Below, piece by piece: positions 7,813 through 14,775 of a stretch of DNA of 24,360 nt. The stretch is taken from contig CALMPB010000098.1 in assembly GCA_937871985.1 (NCBI GenBank), positions 1-24,360 on the forward strand. Direction: 5' to 3'. The notes beneath the pieces were generated by a model that searched no databases, was not told where the DNA came from, and saw only the letters and a list, made by a program, of their open reading frames with translations. The translations under genes and the position numbers were made by a program. The DNA is from an uncultured Burkholderiaceae bacterium. Lineage in GTDB: Bacteria; Pseudomonadota; Gammaproteobacteria; Burkholderiales; Burkholderiaceae. The stretch's first letter is position 1. The number at the start of each line of letters is the position of its first letter.

Positions 7813-8208
7813 ATGGTCAACCCGATTGCATCCGCCGCATCCGTCCCCATCAACCCGTTGCCGGCGGAAATCGAACGGCCCACTGTTTTTCCCGAGCCGG
7901 CGCAACAGGTTACGGCAGCCGGCGAAACGCTGGGCGCTCAACTATCCAAAGATGCGCAACCACAGCAGTCCTCGCCGGACAGCATCCAATTGCCGCTGGA
8001 CAAGGCCCTGGAAGAACTGAACAACAGCATGCAGGCCTGGTCGACGGGAATGCGCTTCAATGTGGATCCGGATGCGCAACGCGTGGTGGTATCCATTGTC
8101 GACAACGCAACAGGCGAGGTGCTGCGCACCGTGCCCAGCGACGCCGTCATCCGGGTGGCCAAGATGATTGTGCAACTGCAGGGAAAAAGCATAAGCACCC
8201 AGGCGTAA
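7813..8208 (+). CDS. flaG: flagellar protein FlaG
   Basis: Small FlaG-family protein of 131 residues. The N-terminal 70 residues are poorly conserved and rich in Pro, Ala and Gln. The C-terminal FlaG domain is clear: LEELNNSMQAWSTGMRFNVD, then VVVSIVDNATGEVLRTVPSDAVIRVAKMI. FlaG proteins act in filament assembly and length control in several bacteria, but the mechanism is not settled. The same frame is open upstream through the sigma-28 promoter, so the ATG at 7813, set by an AGGAGA site, is the sensible start. It is the first gene of the sigma-28 operon. A 149-bp gap to fliD holds no obvious terminator. Confidence 0.92.
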   Translation: MVNPIASAASVPINPLPAEIERPTVFPEPAQQVTAAGETLGAQLSKDAQPQQSSPDSIQLPLDKALEELNNSMQAWSTGMRFNVDPDAQRVVVSIVDNATGEVLRTVPSDAVIRVAKMIVQLQGKSISTQA

Positions 8209-8340
8209 CGCCCAAGGTCGCCGCACAGTCCGGAAGCCCTTCTGATCGCTTCAACGACAAGGCAAATGAACAAAATAACTGGGTTTAGCATGGTTGTCGC
8301 ACGCATTGAACCCATATCGACTACGCGACAATGCAGTCAT

Positions 8341-8347
8341 CGGGAGA
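8341..8347 (+). promoter_or_regulatory. fliD ribosome-binding site
   Basis: CGGGAGA lies 10 bases before ATG 8358. It supports that start over an in-frame ATG at 8331 that would precede the site. Confidence 0.55.
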
Positions 8348-8357
8348 TTTATTTAAT

Positions 8358-9737
8358 ATGGCAAGCGTTTCTTCAATCGGCGTAGGTTCGGGTCTGCCCC
8401 TGGACGATCTGCTCACCAATTTACGCAACAACGAAAACACCGCGCTGACGGCAATCCAGGCCCAGCAGACGACTGCACAGAACCGCCTTTCGGCCTACGG
8501 CCAGATAAAAAACAGTATCGCCGCCCTGCAGGCCGCGGGAACCGCCCTGACGGACGCCTCGACTTTCGGAGCGCTCAAAACCAACGTCAGCGGCAGCGGC
8601 CTGACCGCCACCGCGGCGGCCGGCGCCATTGCGGGCAAATACTCCATTACAGTCAACGCCCTGGCCACGAACCAGACTCTGGTCACCAACGGGCAGGCCA
8701 GCCGCACGGACGCCAACGGCGCGGACGGCGTCATTACCATCACGCTGGGCGACGGCACCCAAAAAACCCTGGATCTGACCGGCAAGAGCACCTCGCTCGA
8801 CGGCCTGATCAGCGCCATCAACGCCGATTCTTCGCTGGGCGTGCAAGCCACCATCGTCAACGATGGCTCCGGAACCCCATACCGCCTGCTCCTGAGCAGC
8901 TCGGAAACCGGCACCGACGCCGCCGTCAAGTCCATCTCGGTGGCCGGCAACGATACCTTGAACGACATCATCGGCTTCGATCAGGCCAACCCCAGCGCCA
9001 ATATCGCCGAAACAGCCGCCACCAATGCTTCCATCAAGATCAACGGCATCGAGATCTCCGCTCAAAGCAACACGATCGACGACGCCATCGACGGCATTAC
9101 GCTTTCGCTGACCCAAGCCGACGCGGGGGCCACCAATACCTTGACGGTGTCGCGCGACGACTCGGCCGCCACCAAGGCCATCAACGCATTCGTCACGGCC
9201 TACAACAACCTGCAAAACACCATCAAGACGCTGACGTCCTACGATGTCAAGACGCAAACCAGCAGCGCCCTGACGGGCGACTCGCTGGCGCGGCGCGTGC
9301 AAACCCAATTCCACGACGTCCTGAATGTCGCGCTGCCCTCGGGCTCGGTGCGCACGCTGTCCCAGTTGGGCATTACCTCGAACCCGACCACGGGCGTGCT
9401 CAGCGTCGACAGCGACAAGCTGGCGGCGGCCCTGAAAGATCATCTTCCCGATGTGCAAGGCCTGTTCACGGGCGACGACAGCGTGGCATCCAAGTTGGCC
9501 ACCATGGCCGACAGCTACCTGAGCACCAACGGGTACATCGCCGCGGCGACCGACGGCGCCAACGACACCATTGACGACCTGCAAAAGCAATACGACAACA
9601 CCTCCGCGCGCATTGACGCCAAAATGGCGGTGTACACCGCGCAGTTCACCGCCCTGGACACTACCGTTGCGCAAATGAACAACATCAGCAGCTACCTGAC
9701 CACTCAGTTGGCAGCGCTGGCCAATAGCAGCAAATAA
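8358..9737 (+). CDS. fliD: flagellar filament cap protein FliD (HAP2)
   Basis: Forms the pentameric cap at the filament tip under which exported flagellin folds. It has 459 residues, the usual length. The N-terminal FliD_N domain is recognisable (SSIGVGSGLPLDDLLTNLRNNENTAL, then QNRLSAYGQIKNSIAALQAAG). The central variable part is Thr/Ala/Asp-rich. The C-terminal FliD_C part contains AFVTAYNNLQNTIKTLTSYD, GDSLARRVQTQF and LSQLGITSNPTTGVLSVD. The end is a predicted coiled coil (YDNTSARIDAKMAVYTAQFTALDTTVAQMNNISSYLTTQLAAL). There is no cysteine and no signal peptide, as expected for a type III export substrate. Its stop overlaps the fliS start by one base (TAATG). Confidence 0.97.
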   Translation: MASVSSIGVGSGLPLDDLLTNLRNNENTALTAIQAQQTTAQNRLSAYGQIKNSIAALQAAGTALTDASTFGALKTNVSGSGLTATAAAGAIAGKYSITVNALATNQTLVTNGQASRTDANGADGVITITLGDGTQKTLDLTGKSTSLDGLISAINADSSLGVQATIVNDGSGTPYRLLLSSSETGTDAAVKSISVAGNDTLNDIIGFDQANPSANIAETAATNASIKINGIEISAQSNTIDDAIDGITLSLTQADAGATNTLTVSRDDSAATKAINAFVTAYNNLQNTIKTLTSYDVKTQTSSALTGDSLARRVQTQFHDVLNVALPSGSVRTLSQLGITSNPTTGVLSVDSDKLAAALKDHLPDVQGLFTGDDSVASKLATMADSYLSTNGYIAAATDGANDTIDDLQKQYDNTSARIDAKMAVYTAQFTALDTTVAQMNNISSYLTTQLAALANSSK

Positions 9738-10171
9738 TGACCTACTCCCTACCTCAAGGCGCGCGCCGATCGCGTTCGGCCCAGGCCTATGCCAGCATCG
9801 GCCTGGAAACCCAGGTGTTCAGCGCCAGCCCCGAACACCTTATTACCTTGCTGTTCGACGGCGCCCAGGCGGCCATTGCCAAAGCCAGGCTTTACATGGA
9901 AAACGGCAATACCGAAGGCCGAGGCATGGCAATCTCGAAAGCCATCGACATCGTGGATTCGGGCCTGAAAGCCAGTATCGACATGGAAGCGGGCGGCGAG
10001 CTTGCCACCAACCTTACCGCGACCTACGAATTGATCATTCGCAACCTGCTGCTGGCAAATCTCAACACCGATCTCGCCAAACTGAATCTGGCGGATCGCC
10101 TTCTGACCGAAATCGGCGATGCATGGCGGACATCCGTGGATCCCAGCCGCTCCGAAGCGTCGTCGCTGTAA
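9737..10171 (+). CDS. fliS: flagellin export chaperone FliS
   Basis: Cytosolic four-helix chaperone that binds the C-terminus of flagellin and prevents premature polymerisation. The 144 residues match the family. Conserved features are AYASIGLETQVFSASPEHLITLLFDGAQAAI near the N-terminus, the MAISKAIDIVDSGLKASID helix, and LATNLTATYELIIRNLLLANLNTD. It is translationally coupled to fliD through a TAATG overlap. No flagellin gene lies in this window, so its main client is encoded elsewhere. A 93-bp gap separates it from fliT. Confidence 0.96.
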   Translation: MTYSLPQGARRSRSAQAYASIGLETQVFSASPEHLITLLFDGAQAAIAKARLYMENGNTEGRGMAISKAIDIVDSGLKASIDMEAGGELATNLTATYELIIRNLLLANLNTDLAKLNLADRLLTEIGDAWRTSVDPSRSEASSL

Positions 10172-10264
10172 TCACCCATACCGCACGCTCAGCCTGGCCG
10201 CGGCGTTGACGCAATGAAACATCCACCCAACCCAGCCAGGCACCCATCGCGCGGCAACCACCTT

Positions 10265-10603
10265 ATGACGACTACTTCCGCTTCCATCCTGCTTCAATAC
10301 GAAATCATCGCTGACCTGTCCGGGAAAATGCTGCAGCATGCCCAGTCCAGCGACTGGAACGGCGTTATCGCATTGGGCAAGCTCTACCATGACGCAGTCG
10401 AGCAGCTACGCACCCTTGCGCCGCTGGATCAAAGCGACAAGGACGCCCGCAAATCCCTGCTGACCAAAATCCTGGACGACGACGCCCGCATCCGCGATCT
10501 TGCCACGCCCGAACTGGCCCGTCTGGGAGCCTTGCTTGGCAATATGAAGCGTCACCAGGCCGTTCTGGAAACCTACTGCGCCTCCGCCCGAACTGAGCCA
10601 TGA
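10265..10603 (+). CDS. fliT: flagellar export chaperone FliT
   Basis: Small helical chaperone for the cap protein FliD; in enterics it also inhibits FlhDC and docks at the export gate. It has 112 residues, close to the usual 120. The sequence is almost entirely helical with little strict conservation (LLQYEIIADLSGKMLQHAQSSDWNGVIALGKLYHDAVEQL), so the call rests on its length, helical pattern and position directly after fliS. ATG 10265 is preferred; an in-frame ATG at 10214 would add 17 basic, Pro-rich residues unlike FliT. No good Shine-Dalgarno sequence is seen. It overlaps the next gene by 4 bases (ATGA). Confidence 0.85.
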   Translation: MTTTSASILLQYEIIADLSGKMLQHAQSSDWNGVIALGKLYHDAVEQLRTLAPLDQSDKDARKSLLTKILDDDARIRDLATPELARLGALLGNMKRHQAVLETYCASARTEP

Positions 10604-11991
10604 GCATCAGCGGCCCCTCAGCCCTGGGCACCCTGCTGGTGCAGCGGCTGGACGCCGTGCTTGGCACAACCTTAGCGCAACAGACCAACCTTGCCTCCGG
10701 AGCCAGGCCGGACGCCGTCAGCCAGCCCGGGCAGACGCTCAGCCCCGACCTGGCGCAAAATAACGCAACCCGCGATTCCCGCAGCGGCGTCGACAAGGTG
10801 CTGGAACAAACCGAAAGGCAATTGCGCCAGACGGTCGACAAAACCAAGCTCGATGCGCAGCAAGGGCTGCTTGCTGCGCGCAATCAACCCGCCACGTCTT
10901 CCACGCCGTCGGCTCCTACGACGCTGGGAGCCGCCGCCAAGGCCATACTGGCCTTGCTGATGAATTACCCCGACAAAGCGCCCGCCCTGACCGGCAAATC
11001 ACCCTTGCTCGACCCGCATGCCAACCCCGGGCAGGGCCAGGCCGGCGGGGCAGCGCCAGGAGCGACAGGCGGGCCGGCCAATCCGGCAGGCGGCGCAAAC
11101 AGCCCCACCCCGGCCGCTGCGAATCCGGCAAATACGGCCCCCGCTTCCAGCGAAACCGGAACCGCCTCTACGCCGGGCCAGCCGGCACAGCGGGGCGGCG
11201 GCAGCATCGGAACTTCCGGCGTAGCCTTCCCCACAGGCGCTGCCGCATCCGCCGGAAGCGCGCCCCTCGTGGCCTCAGCCGCGCAATTCACCCAGGCGCT
11301 GTCGCAGGCCCTGCAGGGCAGCGGCCTGTTCTACGAATCGCACCTGGCCAATGCCGCCTTCGGCAGGCAGGATATGGCCAGCCTGCACCAAGAGCCGCAA
11401 GCCCGTCTTGGCCAACACAACGCCATAGCCAGCGCGGGGGGAACGCCAACGCTTCCGCCTACGGCGGAAGCGGCCGGCGGCATATCCCGTGCCCTTGCCG
11501 ACGCCGCCGCGCAAGGCCCGAATGCTCCGAACTCCCCCGCGCAAACCCAGGCCCAAAACAGCGCACTGGCCGGCTTGCATCCCGACACGCATCTGCTGGT
11601 GCGGCAGCAACTGGAAGTTCTGGCCAATCAAACCATAGTCTGGCGCGGCGAAGCCTGGCCGGACGCCCCCATGCAATGGGAGGTGCAACGCGACGGCCAC
11701 TCCGCCGGCCAGGAAAGCAGCGAACAAACCCAGCAATGGGCTACTCGCCTTACCTTGAATCTGCCCAACCTGGGCGAAGTGCAGGCCCGTATCCATCTGA
11801 ACGGCCAGCAACTGGCCATGCAATTGGTCGCACCCGACTCGGCCCGCACCCTGGACGAAAGCCGGGACGGGCTGAGGTCTCAATTACTGGCCACGGGACT
11901 GCTGATCAATTCCCTGTCCATTCACGCCAGCGCGCCGGTCGACGGCAAAGCTGCCGATGAAGCGGCGCAACCGCCGGCGGAAGACGCCTGA
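10600..11991 (+). CDS. second FliK-like protein (flagellar hook-length control C-terminal domain)
   Basis: A 463-residue protein with the build of FliK: a long disordered Ala/Pro/Gln/Gly-rich region (about residues 25-320) and a C-terminal globular domain (about 325-455). The C-terminal domain resembles Flg_hook: LLVRQQLEVLANQTIVWRGEAWPDAPMQWEVQ, then RLTLNLPNLGEVQARIHLNGQQLAMQLV and LRSQLLATGLLINSLSIHAS. It is not the main FliK, which is encoded at 18435-19829 in the fliF operon and carries the LRLDPPDLGPL signature that is absent here. It overlaps fliT (4 bases) and the FlhB-like gene after it (1 base), so the three are translationally coupled. A role in export-specificity switching or filament-stage secretion is inferred, not shown. 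Confidence 0.8.
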   Translation: MSISGPSALGTLLVQRLDAVLGTTLAQQTNLASGARPDAVSQPGQTLSPDLAQNNATRDSRSGVDKVLEQTERQLRQTVDKTKLDAQQGLLAARNQPATSSTPSAPTTLGAAAKAILALLMNYPDKAPALTGKSPLLDPHANPGQGQAGGAAPGATGGPANPAGGANSPTPAAANPANTAPASSETGTASTPGQPAQRGGGSIGTSGVAFPTGAAASAGSAPLVASAAQFTQALSQALQGSGLFYESHLANAAFGRQDMASLHQEPQARLGQHNAIASAGGTPTLPPTAEAAGGISRALADAAAQGPNAPNSPAQTQAQNSALAGLHPDTHLLVRQQLEVLANQTIVWRGEAWPDAPMQWEVQRDGHSAGQESSEQTQQWATRLTLNLPNLGEVQARIHLNGQQLAMQLVAPDSARTLDESRDGLRSQLLATGLLINSLSIHASAPVDGKAADEAAQPPAEDA

Positions 11992-12296
11992 TGAGCCCCA
12001 CCCAGAACCCCAATGCGGGACGTCCCAGCGCCGTCGCCATCGCCTACGACAAAAACGATGCGGCGCCCCGAGTGGTGGCGAAAGGATACGGGTCGCTGGC
12101 CGAAACCATTATCCGGACAGCCAGGGAAAACGGCTTGTATGTGCACGAATCCCCCGAACTCGTCGGGCTGCTCATGCAAGTGGATCTGGATCAGCACATT
12201 CCGCCGCAAATGTACGTTGCCATTGCGGAACTGCTGGCCTGGCTGTACAAGCTGGAAGCCGGCCAGCCGGCACATGCACCGGCGAAACCGGCTTAG
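11991..12296 (+). CDS. stand-alone FlhB C-terminal-domain protein (FhlB/FlhX type)
   Basis: A 101-residue protein equal to the cytoplasmic C-terminal half-domain of the export switch protein FlhB, with no membrane segments. It aligns by eye with FlhB_C: AVAIAYDKNDAAPRVVAKGYGSLAETII, the ENGLYVHESPELVGLL stretch, and IPPQMYVAIAELLAWLYKLE at the end. The autocleavage motif NPTH, which should sit just before the AVAIAY strand, is replaced by GRPS, so it cannot self-cleave like FlhB. Stand-alone homologues are known in several bacteria (for example H. pylori FlhX and Bacillus YlqH), where they can replace part of FlhB. It is coupled to the FliK-like gene by a TGATG overlap. Confidence 0.88.
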   Translation: MSPTQNPNAGRPSAVAIAYDKNDAAPRVVAKGYGSLAETIIRTARENGLYVHESPELVGLLMQVDLDQHIPPQMYVAIAELLAWLYKLEAGQPAHAPAKPA

Positions 12297-12334
12297 GGGC
12301 ATGAGCGGGCAGAAACCGCTGGGCTTCCATGCCC
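12297..12334. terminator. inverted repeat between convergent operons, possible bidirectional terminator
   Basis: GGGCATG (12297-12303) pairs with CATGCCC (12328-12334). Inside, AGCGG (12304-12308) pairs with CCGCT (12316-12320), leaving a 7-base bulge on one side. It starts directly after the stop codon of the FlhB-like gene and faces the fliE 3' end. There is no T-run on either side, so intrinsic termination is uncertain. Confidence 0.4.
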
Positions 12335-12365
12335 ATTGACATCGGTAAATACTGTTACGCAGGCC

Positions 12366-12698
12366 CTAAACCGGCATGCTGGCGATTTCCTGATAGGCCG
12401 CGACAAGGCGGTTGCGCACCTGCACGGTGGCCTGGAACGCAATATTGGCCTTTTGCATGTCGATCATGACGTCGTTCAAGGCAACGCCCGGCGCGCCAAG
12501 CTCGAACGCCTTGGCCTGGCTCGTGGCGGCATTCTGCGTAGCGGCGACACGCTGCAGCGAACGCTGCAGTTCGGCGGCAAACCCGCCCTGAGGGGACGAT
12601 GCCTCGTCGGTGCGCAACGACGGCGACGACGCCGCCTGAGCCACCGCGCGCATTTGCGCAAGCACGTTTTCAATACTGGATAACTGTGAAATAGCCAT
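12366..12698 (-). CDS. fliE: flagellar hook-basal body protein FliE
   Basis: Adaptor between the MS ring and the rod, and the first export substrate. It has 110 residues, the family norm. The conserved C-terminal half is clear: GVALNDVMIDMQKANIAFQATVQVRNRLVAAYQEIASMPV; the N-terminal half holds FAAELQRSLQRVAATQNAA. The ATG at 12698 has AAGAGA about 6 bases upstream. It is a single-gene unit, divergent from the fliF operon across 376 bp and convergent with the FlhB-like gene. An isolated fliE facing away from fliF is also the enteric arrangement. Confidence 0.96.
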   Translation of the reverse strand: MAISQLSSIENVLAQMRAVAQAASSPSLRTDEASSPQGGFAAELQRSLQRVAATQNAATSQAKAFELGAPGVALNDVMIDMQKANIAFQATVQVRNRLVAAYQEIASMPV

Positions 12699-12919
12699 GG
12701 TTCTCTTTTCCGGTCAGTCGACACTTTACTGAAAAGAGCACCGGCGCAAGCAAACCATCAAACGCCAAAAAGCCAGTTTGTTCAGGCATTAGGGCCCCTT
12801 GACGCTAGAAAAGGCCTGTCCAAGGGCATGAAAGCTTCCACCGCCGCCAGGCTTGCGGCTACCTTCTCCTACCCCCTCCATACCGGCCGGCATTTATCCA
12901 TTACCGATAACAAAGCCCC

Positions 12920-12934
12920 AAAAACATCGTTTTT
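12920..12934. repeat. inverted repeat AAAAAC-ATC-GTTTTT
   Basis: A perfect 6-bp inverted repeat with a 3-base loop, 7 bp before the candidate fliF -35 element. It is too weak for a terminator; it could be a protein-binding dyad or chance. Confidence 0.35.
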
Positions 12935-12940
12935 CAACCC

Positions 12941-12968
12941 TTGTCGCCACCGCCGTTCACGCAATAAT
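12941..12968 (+). promoter_or_regulatory. candidate sigma-70 promoter of the fliF operon
   Basis: TTGTCG (4 of 6), a 16-bp spacer and AATAAT (5 of 6) predict a start near 12975, about 100 bp before the fliF ATG. This fits an early or middle flagellar promoter read by sigma-70 with an activator, but no activator site was recognised. Confidence 0.35.
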
Positions 12969-13062
12969 CCACACTACAAAATACCGTCACCCTACCCCGT
13001 CGCATGCATAACCTGTTTACCCATCGCTTTCCGACAACGCTCCAGTCCCGCCTTCGCGCTGC

Positions 13063-13068
13063 GAGAGG
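13063..13068 (+). promoter_or_regulatory. fliF ribosome-binding site
   Basis: GAGAGG lies 6 bases before ATG 13075, confirming that start. Confidence 0.7.
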
Positions 13069-13074
13069 CCGTCA

Positions 13075-14775
13075 ATGAGCCAACAGGAAGCGTTACTGGC
13101 CCGCTTTCCCGCGCTATCCAAACTAAGCAGCCTGCCCAAGCCTGTGCTCATCGGCATCGGCGCGGCGCTGGCGGCCATCGTGATCGTGCTGGCGCTATGG
13201 ACCCGCTCGCCGGATTACGGGGTGCTTTTTTCGAATCTCGAAGATCGCGACGGCGGCACCATTGTGGCGGCCCTCACCCAGATGAACGTGCCCTACAAGC
13301 TTTCGGAATCAGGGTCGGCCATTCTGGTTCCCAAGGATCGCGTCCACGAAGTGCGCCTGCAATTGGCCGGCCAGGGCCTGCCGCGCGGCGGCGGCGTCGG
13401 CTTCGAACTGATGGACAATACGCGTTTCGGCGCCAGCCAGTTTACCGAACAGGTTACCTACCAGCGCGCGCTGGAGGGCGAACTGGCCAGCACGATCCAG
13501 GCCGTGCACGCCGTCAAGGCGGCCCGCGTCCACCTGGCCATACCGCGCGAATCCCTTTTCGTGCGGGATCGCCAGGCCCCGACAGCCTCGGTGCTGCTTA
13601 CCTTGCAAGCGGGCCGCACGCTCAGTGCCGGGCAGGTTTCCGCCATTACCTGGCTGGTCTCGTCCAGCGTACCCAATCTGTCCGCCGACAATGTGTCGGT
13701 CGTCGACCAGAACGGCCGCCTGCTTACCTCGCCCTCGGGCGAGGCCGGCGTGGACGGCACTCAGCGCAGCTACATCAACGACGTCGAGCAGCGCACCGTG
13801 CAGCGTATCCTGACCCTGCTCACGCCCCTGGTCGGGCCGGGCAATGTCCGTGCCCAGGCCAGCGCCGACGTCGACTTCTCGCAGCGCGAGCAGACTTCGG
13901 AAGTCTATCGTCCCAATCAAAAACCCGGCGAAGCCGCCGTGCGCAGCGAGCAGACCAGTTCGTCGGAGCAATCGCGCACACAGCCGCCCGAAGGCATTCC
14001 GGGGGCATTGACGAACCAGCCGCCGGCCAACGCCACGGCGCCCATCGTCACAGCCCCGGCGCGCACCGCCGGCAGGCCTGGCGCCGCCAATAACCGGCAG
14101 GCGCCGGCGCCAACCCCGCCCGCCCAGACAGCACAAACCTCAGGCAATGCCAGTACGGCGCAGCACGCGCTGCCGACCAGCAGCCAGCATAACGCCACCA
14201 TCAATTACGAAGTCGACCGCACCATCAACCACGTCAAGGATCCCACGGGCAAGCTGCGCCGCCTGTCGGTCGCCGTGGTGGTCAATTACACGCCAGGCGG
14301 CGACGGCAAATTCGTGCCGCTGCCGGAGGCGGAACTTACCAAGCTCCAAGACCTGGTCAAGGACGCCATGGGCTATTCCGCCGAGCGCGGAGACACGGTA
14401 ACGGTCGTCAACAGCCCGTTCAACGATAATTCGGCGGCCAATCCCCCCGTCTGGAAAGACCCCGAGTACCAGGCCATCGCCATGCAACTAGCGCAATACC
14501 TGTTCATCATCATTGCCCTGTATATGGTATGGCGCAAGATCGTCAAGCCATTGATGCGCAGTATCAGCCAGGTCAGCGCCGCCAAGCTGGCGGCCACGGC
14601 CGGCCTCAGGGAGGCCGAAGCCGCGGCCGCCGCAGCCGCCGCCGCAGCGGCGAAGCGCGCGTCGGAAATCAGCCGCTACGAGGACAACCTGAACGTTGCC
14701 CGCGACCTGGCGGAAAAAGATCCACGCGCCGTCGCGATGGTACTGCGCTCCTGGATGGAAAAACATGGCAAGTAA
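13075..14775 (+). CDS. fliF: flagellar MS-ring protein FliF
   Basis: Inner-membrane protein whose copies form the MS ring, the base on which rod, C ring and export gate assemble. It has 566 residues, the normal length. Transmembrane segment 1 is at about 24-42 and segment 2 at about 470-487. Between them are the ring-building motifs (PDYGVLFSNLEDRDGGTIVAAL, LPRGGGVGFELMD, FTEQVTYQRALEGELA and ARVHLAIPRESLF), followed by a Pro/Ala/Gln-rich linker (about 300-380) and YEVDRTINHVKDPTGKLRRLSVAVVVNY. The cytoplasmic tail has an 11-alanine run (516-526) and the FliG-binding C-terminus (VAMVLRSWM). It is the first gene of the operon and overlaps fliG by 11 bp. Confidence 0.98.
   Translation: MSQQEALLARFPALSKLSSLPKPVLIGIGAALAAIVIVLALWTRSPDYGVLFSNLEDRDGGTIVAALTQMNVPYKLSESGSAILVPKDRVHEVRLQLAGQGLPRGGGVGFELMDNTRFGASQFTEQVTYQRALEGELASTIQAVHAVKAARVHLAIPRESLFVRDRQAPTASVLLTLQAGRTLSAGQVSAITWLVSSSVPNLSADNVSVVDQNGRLLTSPSGEAGVDGTQRSYINDVEQRTVQRILTLLTPLVGPGNVRAQASADVDFSQREQTSEVYRPNQKPGEAAVRSEQTSSSEQSRTQPPEGIPGALTNQPPANATAPIVTAPARTAGRPGAANNRQAPAPTPPAQTAQTSGNASTAQHALPTSSQHNATINYEVDRTINHVKDPTGKLRRLSVAVVVNYTPGGDGKFVPLPEAELTKLQDLVKDAMGYSAERGDTVTVVNSPFNDNSAANPPVWKDPEYQAIAMQLAQYLFIIIALYMVWRKIVKPLMRSISQVSAAKLAATAGLREAEAAAAAAAAAAAKRASEISRYEDNLNVARDLAEKDPRAVAMVLRSWMEKHGK

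Larger units (their letters stand above)
12699..13074. other. 376-bp fliE-fliF divergent regulatory region
   Basis: This non-coding stretch between divergent fliE and fliF is less GC-rich than the genes. I see a sigma-70-like pair at 12941-12968 directed at fliF, a short inverted repeat at 12920-12934 and a Shine-Dalgarno GAGAGG at 13063-13068. I found no convincing sigma-54 (GG-N10-GC) or sigma-28 promoter on either strand and no clear master-regulator box. An ATG at 12828 opens a plus frame into fliF sequence, but that frame is out of phase with fliF and its product looks like nothing known. Confidence 0.6.

Noticed and set aside
8421..9674. Long minus-strand open frame opposite fliD
   Set aside because: Antisense shadow of a clear fliD in a GC-rich genome; the product is Gly/Arg/Val-rich with no domain pattern.
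12721..12728. TAAAGTGT on the minus strand upstream of fliE resembling a sigma-28 -35 element
   Set aside because: No GCCGATAA-like element at 11 bp; also only about 25 bp from the start codon, too close for a promoter.
12903..12910. ACCGATAA resembling a sigma-28 -10 element before fliF
   Set aside because: The bases 11 bp upstream (CGGCCGGC) bear no resemblance to TAAAGTTT.
12828..14093. Plus-strand open frame covering the fliE-fliF spacer and early fliF
   Set aside because: Out of phase with fliF; a low-complexity product without homology features. fliF has its own good ribosome-binding site.
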